Below, piece by piece: positions 58,153-64,000 of a stretch of DNA of 64,000 bases. A program made the translations under genes and the position numbers. The notes below the pieces were generated by a model. The model worked only from the letters and a program-made list of their open reading frames with translations, had not been told where the DNA came from and did not search any database. Source of the DNA: Oscheius dolichura (taxonomy: Eukaryota > Nematoda > Chromadorea > Rhabditida > Rhabditidae); assembly GCA_932521035.1 (NCBI GenBank), contig OW051493.1, positions 7,254,001 through 7,318,000 of the forward strand. The letters run 5' to 3'. The stretch's first letter is position 1. The number at the start of each line of letters is the position of its first letter.

Positions 58153-58455
58153 ACCCTATGCATGCTATAGAAAACAGGTTTGGTGGAAATTTTATCGCCG
58201 CAAATATGGAGAAATGTCGCCTCGAAAACGATAGCTATCGCTTTTCTGTGGCTATTACCACACCCTGACTCATCTTCCTACTCGGCCATCGGCTGAAAAG
58301 GCCACAAAGTGAATTTTTTTCGGTCCCATAAAAGTGAAATTATTGCCTCTTTCTTCCAGTTTTCCTACATTTCTTATCTTCATCCCATATGAAATAGCCC
58401 GTTGTTCAAATGAAAATTTTATTATTTTATTTTCATTATTTTCAGTGGTATCAGG

Positions 58456-59105
58456 ATGGCTTCGACCAATACAATGGCCAGTGTGCCTACAAAGCATAAA
58501 TGTGACTTTGGTTTTGCTAAAAAATCTCCTTATGGTCTTCTTATGACCGGTCAGGTTGTGAGTTTTTTCTATCTGTTTTTCTTATTACTATTACTGGAGT
58601 AATTATTCCAGGTTGCCGGCTTGATGATTATTCTTATTCTTTCCTTTGCCCCGTTTCGTTATGAGGGTACATCGTTCCTTTTTACTACCGCTTTATCTGC
58701 TACTATTGGTATTGGCATCGTTTTGTTGGGACAAATGACCGGACTGCATAGGAGGATCTTCGAATTGAGTAACGGATTCATCCTGATCATTCCTCTCTGC
58801 ATTTTGGTAAAATTAGCTGATAAAAATAGAATTTTCCTTTTCAGTATTTTGCCTTCAGTTTCGTCTTTTTCTTCTGCTTCGTTTTCAATACGATGATGTG
58901 CATTATTTCACTATTGGACTCGTTGCGCTTTACCATCGGAATGATGGTCAGCTATGGCCTCTTGACGGTGGGTTTTCCTTTCATAAATAGAAAAGCTAGT
59001 ATTCTTTTAAGAAATCGATACAGCAAAATAGAAATCTTTTATTATTTTGCACTTTCAACTAAGAAACGTATGCCGTTGGGCACTGAATTCATAATTTTGG
59101 AATAG
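58456..59105 (+). CDS. MARVEL-like four-span membrane protein
   Basis: Exons 58456-58554, 58612-58806 and from 58845. TATTTTCAG just upstream of ATG (MASTNTMASVPTKHKCD) looks like a trans-splice site. Hydrophobic segments: VAGLMIILILSFAPF, then FLFTTALSATIGIGIVLLGQ, then FILIIPLCILYFAFSFVFFF, then FTIGMMVSYGLLTVG. A cytosolic N-terminus plus four helices of this spacing fits nematode MARVEL-domain proteins that sit in vesicle or apical membranes. The 3' end is uncertain: reading through to TAG at 59103-59105 overlaps the convergent receptor gene by 51 bp, while splicing at GTGGG (58958) would give another tail. Family assignment rests on topology, not on a conserved motif. Confidence 0.6.
59038..59043 (-). 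terminator. Poly(A) signal AATAAA of the serpentine receptor
   Basis: AATAAA on the minus strand, 12 bp beyond the stop codon. It falls inside the possible last exon of the convergent MARVEL-like gene. Confidence 0.65.
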
Positions 59106-60195
59106 TATCCGCCGTCGGATATCCCTCGACAGCAGGGCAGATATGGGATTTGTCACAGAGAGAATCAAATTGATCAAATGATAATAAGCAAAGAGCATGT
59201 CGTAGAATGATACCTATATATTCTTTTTCTTTCTATTCTTTTAGAAGATAACTTACCCAGTGTAGCAGAATAGTCAAGGCAATAAAACTGTAGTAGAGGA
59301 AGACAAGCCAGAGGGAGATGAAAACAGGCATCGAGAGCATTGTAAGCATCCTTTCGGTCTTGAGATCTCGCCGCTTCAAACAGCTCATGGTTGAGAGACG
59401 GCCAATAATTTTAGAATAGCAAAGTGTTGATACAAAAAGAGTTGTAATACACCACAAAGGAGCAACAATTGAATACACCTGGAATTTTTCTCCTTTTATC
59501 ATTATTTTGTTGCAAAACTTACAAGTTTACCCGGACGACGAAAACACGGCGCAATCACAGAGCTATGTCCATCATTATAGACAAAAACCGGCGCTGTATT
59601 ATATAATATCAATGTAGAGACCATAATTGGAATAAATACAACAATTATTGCTAATTGGAACGTTGATGTCGCATCAAATCTCTAAATTTCATTTATTTTA
59701 TTCCCTTTTTGTTATTTCTCACCGCTGTAACGCTGCTGGTCGGCTGGCAGAGCTTTAGGTAGCGATTCACACTCGCCATTGCCACTCCCGTCATCTGGCT
59801 CAATATTACGGCGCCGTTCATAATTATTATCAATGTTGGAATGCTTGTTTTATTCAAGAACATCCAAAAATTCCAAGTTATTGTTATATTTCGAGAGAAG
59901 GAAAATATTAGATAGCAAAAAAGACTCGTAAGATCAGCTGTAGCCTAGAAATGTATAAAAATTAGATTATTTTATTAGATAAAAAACTTACTTGCATAGT
60001 CCAAACCCGAAAATAAGTTGAAGTGAAGGGAGCATGTCGCCTGTACCTCAACACAACCCGTAGTTCCATTATATACAGTACAATAATGGCTATGGACATC
60101 ACCATACAGGGTAGATGAAATTCCGGCCGAATCAGCCATTTCTCCTTGGAGAGGGACTGTATATATGAGATTGTGTAATTCGGTTCACATGTCAT
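59055..60195 (-). CDS. Nematode seven-transmembrane serpentine receptor (SRG superfamily-like), 321 aa
   Basis: Five phase-0 exons: 59992-60195, 59723-59944, 59523-59681, 59257-59478 and 59055-59213 (966 nt). Start MTCEPNYTISY. Seven hydrophobic segments can be placed: HLPCMVMSIAIIVLYIMEL; a helix within TADLTSLFCYLIFS; TLIIIMNGAVILSQMTGVAM followed by ASVNRYLKLC (the DRY-like position); FQLAIIVVFIPIMVSTLIL; VYSIVAPLWCITTLFVSTL; SMPVFISLWLVFLYYSFIAL; and the last helix ending LSVTNPISALLSRDIRRRI. FTSTYFRVW after helix 1 and NPISALLS after helix 7 are typical of SRG/SRV/SRX-type chemoreceptors. Probable role: plasma-membrane chemosensory receptor; the ligand is unknown. Placement within the superfamily is uncertain. 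Confidence 0.8.
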
Positions 60196-60664
60196 CTGTC
60201 CCCAGTTAGAGCGACGAACATCTGGCGTGTTCCTATAAACTTTAACAAATGTTAGGACAGGAGGGAAGCGGATGGGGGAGGAAACGGACAGAAATCATGT
60301 TGAGAATGGCGATTTTTGATTTCTTGAGTGAGAAAATCTCATATTTTTTGTTATTTTAACATGGATAAATAGGGTTTTGTTTTTATGGAAAGAGAAGAAC
60401 TTGCGGAGCTGGCGGGCTCGTTGACTATATCCGGTCGGGATGACATGAGTTTTTCTCATTTTCCCCCTCTTGTAAATTGAGAAGTTAGTTCCGGTGCGGG
60501 CCTCCTCACTCTCTCTCTCTCTCTCTCCTTACGATGATTGTGTGTTTGGTGGTAAATTGACCCCTTTTGATTACGCCCTAACTGGAAAATACAGAGACGT
60601 GCAGAATCAGGGAATCAAATGGGACAAGGGACATTTTGGTCAGGGAATGAGATTCGGCGCGCGC

Positions 60665-60743
60665 GCACCCGTAAAACCTCGGCAGGAGCGGGCTATGGCA
60701 TTTCAATCAAAGGCAGCACGCGCTGCCGAGATTTTACGCATGC
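60665..60743. repeat. Inverted-repeat family element, copy 4
   Basis: GCACCCGTAAAACCTCGGCA at 60665; GCTGCCGAGATTTTACGCAT from 60722. Span 79 bp; flanked by GCGCGC on the left and TGCATGCGCGC on the right. Confidence 0.85.
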
Positions 60744-61547
60744 ATGCGCGCCAAATCTGTTGTCTGAGAAGGGGGGAAACGGTAGGATAAAGAGATTGAG
60801 ATGAGAGACTGTGGGAGTACTTTGCGCATATCTCACTGATGCAAATAGAAAAAGTTTTTGAGGTTTGATCAAGTTTATTTGGTATAGGTCCGGAGAGTCA
60901 AGGACTCGGAACGTGAGAACCGCTGCCATTAGCACCACTGATTGACGTAAAACTGGCTTCAAAGGTGGGAAAAAATGGATGATATCAGGGGGATTACGGT
61001 AGTGATACTTGATTAATACCTAGGAAAGAACAAGGTATGTAGTCTGGGACGGGGAGGGATCCTGGGAACAACCCCTAATGAAGAGATAATGATGTTTTGA
61101 GCTAATTGCCCGAAACGGTGATGACCTCAATGGCGGGAGGCCATTGTTTTGGAATCTTTTTGACCATGAATCGAAGATTAAAACATAGAATACGGTAGCT
61201 TTTAGCCAACATTATAAATGGGGCGCGTTTACCAGCGAAATACATCGTAGCCGGAGAGAAAAGTCTGATTATCCAGTTCCTCCCGCTTTCTCGTCCACGT
61301 TGTCCACCCCCAAAAATAAACTAGACAAGGGACCAGGAGGAGGAAAGAGGAAGAGTTCCAAAAGGGGTTCTCAGCCTCTCTCTACTTTCCGCTGACAGCC
61401 ACTTGAAAGGCAGCTTAGCTTACGGATTACGAGGGAGACGAAAAAGTTACTCTCAATCTTTTTCCTAATACTCAATTACCTAAAAATTGAAAAACATGAG
61501 GGTTCTTTTAGGCCTTGGCACGATTAGAGCTGGGTTACTGTATTTAG

Positions 61548-61567
61548 GGCGCCACAGTTACGCAGCC
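61548..61567 (+). repeat. Dispersed motif, fourth copy
   Basis: GGCGCCACAGTTACGCAGCC, 23 bp before inverted-repeat copy 5. Confidence 0.6.
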
Positions 61568-61589
61568 AGGACTTCGACTTCGTGCGACC

Positions 61590-61677
61590 GCACCCGTAAA
61601 TTCTCGGGAGCAGAATGGATAAGAAGAGATGGCGCTTGCCAACGAAATCCGAAGTGCTGCCGAGATTTTACGGGTGC
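61590..61677. repeat. Inverted-repeat family element, copy 5
   Basis: GCACCCGTAAATTCTCGGGA at 61590; GCTGCCGAGATTTTACGGGT from 61656. Span 88 bp; the right arm is the best match to the family consensus. Confidence 0.88.
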
Positions 61678-62152
61678 AGGAGCACAGAGTTCTTTCAACT
61701 GTCTAGTCCCCGGGTTTGATCCATTTTCCCCCATAAATTCCGTAGAAAACGTACCTATCAATGAGTAGAATATTACTCTCGATCATTTTTTTGGAGAATG
61801 GAACGGGAAGTTGAGAACTAGATGAATCCGAGAGTTTGGAGAAGGAGCCGCCCCGTGAAATATTAGCTCAACTAGAGAAATAGGCCCGGCTGGCTGGCTA
61901 GCAGCGACTGTGGGAAGACGACGAGCGGGACACAGTTCTGTCGGTGGTGATAAGTATTGGGGGAGATGTCCCCCCGACCCGTAAATCAATATGAATTTTT
62001 TCGCTTCCGTCGGCGGAAGTTAGCTGATTCACGACTGTTTTCCCTCTAATGAATACGGAGGGGGAAGGCTGATAAGAGGGGGCAAAAGAGCACAAAATAC
62101 ACGACTTTTCCCCCCATTTTAAATCAAATTTCCCCTTTTTCCAGCTGTGCCT

Positions 62153-62230
62153 GCATCCGTACAATCTCGGCAGGTAAATGGTCCGATAATGGAGTTATAG
62201 CCACCCGAGCTGCCGAGACTGTACGGGTGC
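62153..62230. repeat. Inverted-repeat family element, copy 6
   Basis: GCATCCGTACAATCTCGGCA at 62153; GCTGCCGAGACTGTACGGGT from 62209. Span 78 bp. The changed bases differ between arms, so most pairing is kept but not perfect. Confidence 0.85.
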
Positions 62231-63188
62231 GGGCGCGCGGAATCAGTAGCTGGAGTAGATGCTCCTGTTATCGATGGATCAACGGAATCAATGGGGGAAT
62301 TTTGACGGGATCGGATACAGACCACAAGGCATAAAAACGTGTGCGTCAAGAGCTTTAAAAACCCGCGAAAAGCGGGAGAGAGCTGCTGCACTTGAAAGAT
62401 CAAAAATTGCCGGCTCTGTGGCTTTTCTCTCACTCCCTCAACCACTGTGCTTTGAATTGCCGCTCGTTGAATGTTTTGCAGCTGCTGGCCCGTTCTCCCT
62501 CCATATATTTCCATGCTGTGGGAAGTGGGAAAAGACTGGGAAGAAGTACTAGAGAGATCATTGTTCTCTCTCCTCAAATTTTTGAAGATGACGCCAAGTG
62601 ATGAGAGATAATTGCTCTCCTGGAGGAGAAAGGACGACTGGATGATTTGCTCAGCCGGGGAGAAGAAGCATCAAGTAATGTGAGAAGGATCGGGGGCATC
62701 CAAAAGAAGGCAGAGAGAAGAAAAGGGCCGGCTGTCTCTCTCTGGCAATGAGCAAGAATTCTTTGCATCGGGTTATATTGGAACCCGGGAGAAGGGGGAA
62801 TGCGGCTACTGGCTCATATAGGTCAGAAGAGCAAACCTGGGAGAACTGGGGAGGGGAGAGGGGGATATTGGCCTCCTATTGGGGAAGTCAGTGGGCTTCT
62901 TTCCCAGGGAGAAAAGGTGCAATTATAGAATTGAATGTCCTGTACGATAAACTGATCAACTTTCTCCTGAAAAATGTAATAGAGCGAGCTTACGGGTTCT
63001 TTTTTGGCCCTTTCACTATCTACCGCATTCTAACGGGAATATATGAATATTTTAAAGAAGTACGTACTTAATATATGGGGATACTGTAGCTAATGATATA
63101 GATAAGATGTAAAATATCATATTAATCGGAAAAAATAATCATGTTCGCCCCCTCAAACCCATTTAACCCGAGATTTGGTGTAATTCAG

Positions 63189-63207
63189 GGCGCCATAGTT
63201 AAACCTG
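63189..63207 (+). repeat. Dispersed motif, fifth, diverged copy
   Basis: GGCGCCATAGTTAAACCTG keeps the GGCGCCA.AGTTA core. Confidence 0.45.
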
Positions 63208-63291
63208 TCGAAAAAACTGGGGGGAAATTAAAAATACAGCAGTAAAAAAAACAAGGAATGTAATTCTCTCTATAAATAATTCCCCTTTCAG

Positions 63292-63530
63292 TGTTTCTCA
63301 GCCGGTATGTGTCTCGCCTGTTTCCATGCCTGTATTCTGCTCTTCCGTGCCGCTCCAAATGGTCAAGTCTTGAATTTGGTCACTGTCATTATTGAAGGAG
63401 ATAAAACTGTCAGGTACGATACCGCTTTCCTCCATTTCTCTATGTTTTTATCTATTATTAATATAGCATGTGTTTATGCCTCTTTTTTTTCTCATTTTTC
63501 AGAAGGACTGTTCCCACTGCCTATGCATGA
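63292..63530 (+). CDS. 3' exons of an unidentified membrane protein gene (partial model)
   Basis: Exon 63292-63413 begins after CCCTTTCAG and reads CFSAGMCLACFHACILLF, a Cys-rich hydrophobic segment, then APNGQVLNLVTVIIEGDK. It splices in phase (GTCAG, donor GTACG) to 63503-63530, giving RTVPTAYA and a TGA stop at 63528. The open stretch ending at 63064 (IERAYGFFFGPFTIYRILTG) would join in phase 0 and add another hydrophobic segment. I do not recognise the family. The start and upstream exons are not established; they may lie in the purine-rich gap. Confidence 0.4.
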
Positions 63531-64000
63531 GATGTGCCCGCCTGTCCGTCTGTCCTGTGTCTGTCCATTCCTATGTTATTTTATGTGTGTCTTCTTTTGT
63601 TTTTTCCTTTCAAAAAGAATTACAGTAACCCTAAAACTTTAGAACTCCCGGCTCTGTGCCGCAATTCTCGCCGGTCACCTCGCCAACGGGTCGTAGTAAC
63701 GTCGTCTGATCTCTCGTTCTCCCCCGCTATTCTACTCTAGTCTATCTCTCTTTTCCTAGCCCATTTGGTTATAAATATGTGTATAAAATCCTACTCTTTT
63801 TATGCTTATTTCTATCGTAATTTTGGGAGTTTCCGTCTTTGACTTTGCCCAGCCCAATTCCCCGACTATCTCGCTTTAAACTCACCAGAAGTCCCCGCCT
63901 ACAGTACCCAATATTGTTTTTCATGATTATATGTGCAAATTGATGCTTGCCACTGCAGAATAAAATGGTCACAAAGGGATCTAACAGTCGGATTTTCTAG
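63531..64000. other. Downstream sequence, nothing supported
   Basis: Pyrimidine-rich, with a TTACAGTAACC motif at about 63622. No coding exon with splice support; possible 3' UTR of the preceding gene. Confidence 0.5.

Larger units (their letters stand above)
60196..63291. other. 3.1-kb intergenic region rich in inverted repeats
   Basis: Purine-rich on the plus strand. Holds three inverted-repeat family elements (60665, 61590, 62153), a CT run at 60509-60527, and two copies of the GCGCCACAGTTA-type motif. Open frames such as 62119-62577 (-) run across the repeat arms and are not credible genes. An open stretch 62940-63064 (plus), GFFFGPFTIYRILTGIYEYF, ending at GTACGTAC, could be an upstream exon of the gene at 63292. 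Confidence 0.6.

Noticed and set aside
62119-62577. 152-codon minus frame
   Set aside because: It runs through both arms of an inverted-repeat element and has no recognisable domain.

Overview
This window is nuclear DNA from a nematode, most likely a rhabditid-type worm outside Caenorhabditis. The signs are very short introns (often 40-60 bp) ending in TTTCAG or TTTTAG, polypyrimidine-AG sites just before several start codons that look like spliced-leader acceptors, a nematode-type serpentine receptor, a divergent nuclear receptor, and the dispersed GGTTACTGTA motif also common in Caenorhabditis. Gene models below were built by hand from reading frames, splice sites and phase agreement; no database search was run.

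Layout. 1-2784 (-): 5' part of a gene with RRM-like segments, cut by the window edge. 5036-6306 (+): nuclear hormone receptor. 6307-10858: no supported gene. 10859-11725 (-) and 12614-13379 (-): two small genes of unknown function. 13893-41694 (+): a very large multi-PDZ scaffold gene (MPZ-1/MUPP1 type) with an L27-like start and ten PDZ domains in 43 coding exons; its 3-4 kb introns explain most of the apparently empty DNA. 43736-45136 (+): LEA-type desiccation/stress protein with a possible mitochondrial presequence. 45329-55117 (-): complete SMC2 condensin ATPase (26 exons, 1198 aa). 51252-52846 (+): a KCTD12/16-like BTB gene nested antisense inside one SMC2 intron. 55591-57641 (+): CDC20/Fizzy, divergent from SMC2 over a 473-bp shared promoter. 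58456-59105 (+): MARVEL-like four-span membrane protein, converging on a seven-helix serpentine receptor at 59055-60195 (-). 60196-63291 is mostly repeat-bearing intergenic DNA, and 63292-63530 (+) is the likely 3' end of an unidentified membrane protein gene.

The window has two halves. Up to about 41.7 kb the DNA is richer in G+C, with long pyrimidine-rich mpz-1 introns. From about 44 to 60 kb it is AT-rich and gene-dense with tiny introns. SMC2 (chromosome condensation) and CDC20 (APC/C activator) form a head-to-head mitotic pair. The other genes show no evident shared pathway.

The least explained structures are: a dispersed 78-98-bp inverted-repeat family whose arms read roughly CCCGTAAAATCTCGGCAG (six pairs and two single arms); a perfect 119-bp inverted duplication in the SMC2 hinge intron, bordered by a 32-base G run on one side and six C on the other; several tRNA-like relics in SMC2 introns; and a second dispersed motif, GCCACAGTTAGACAGC.
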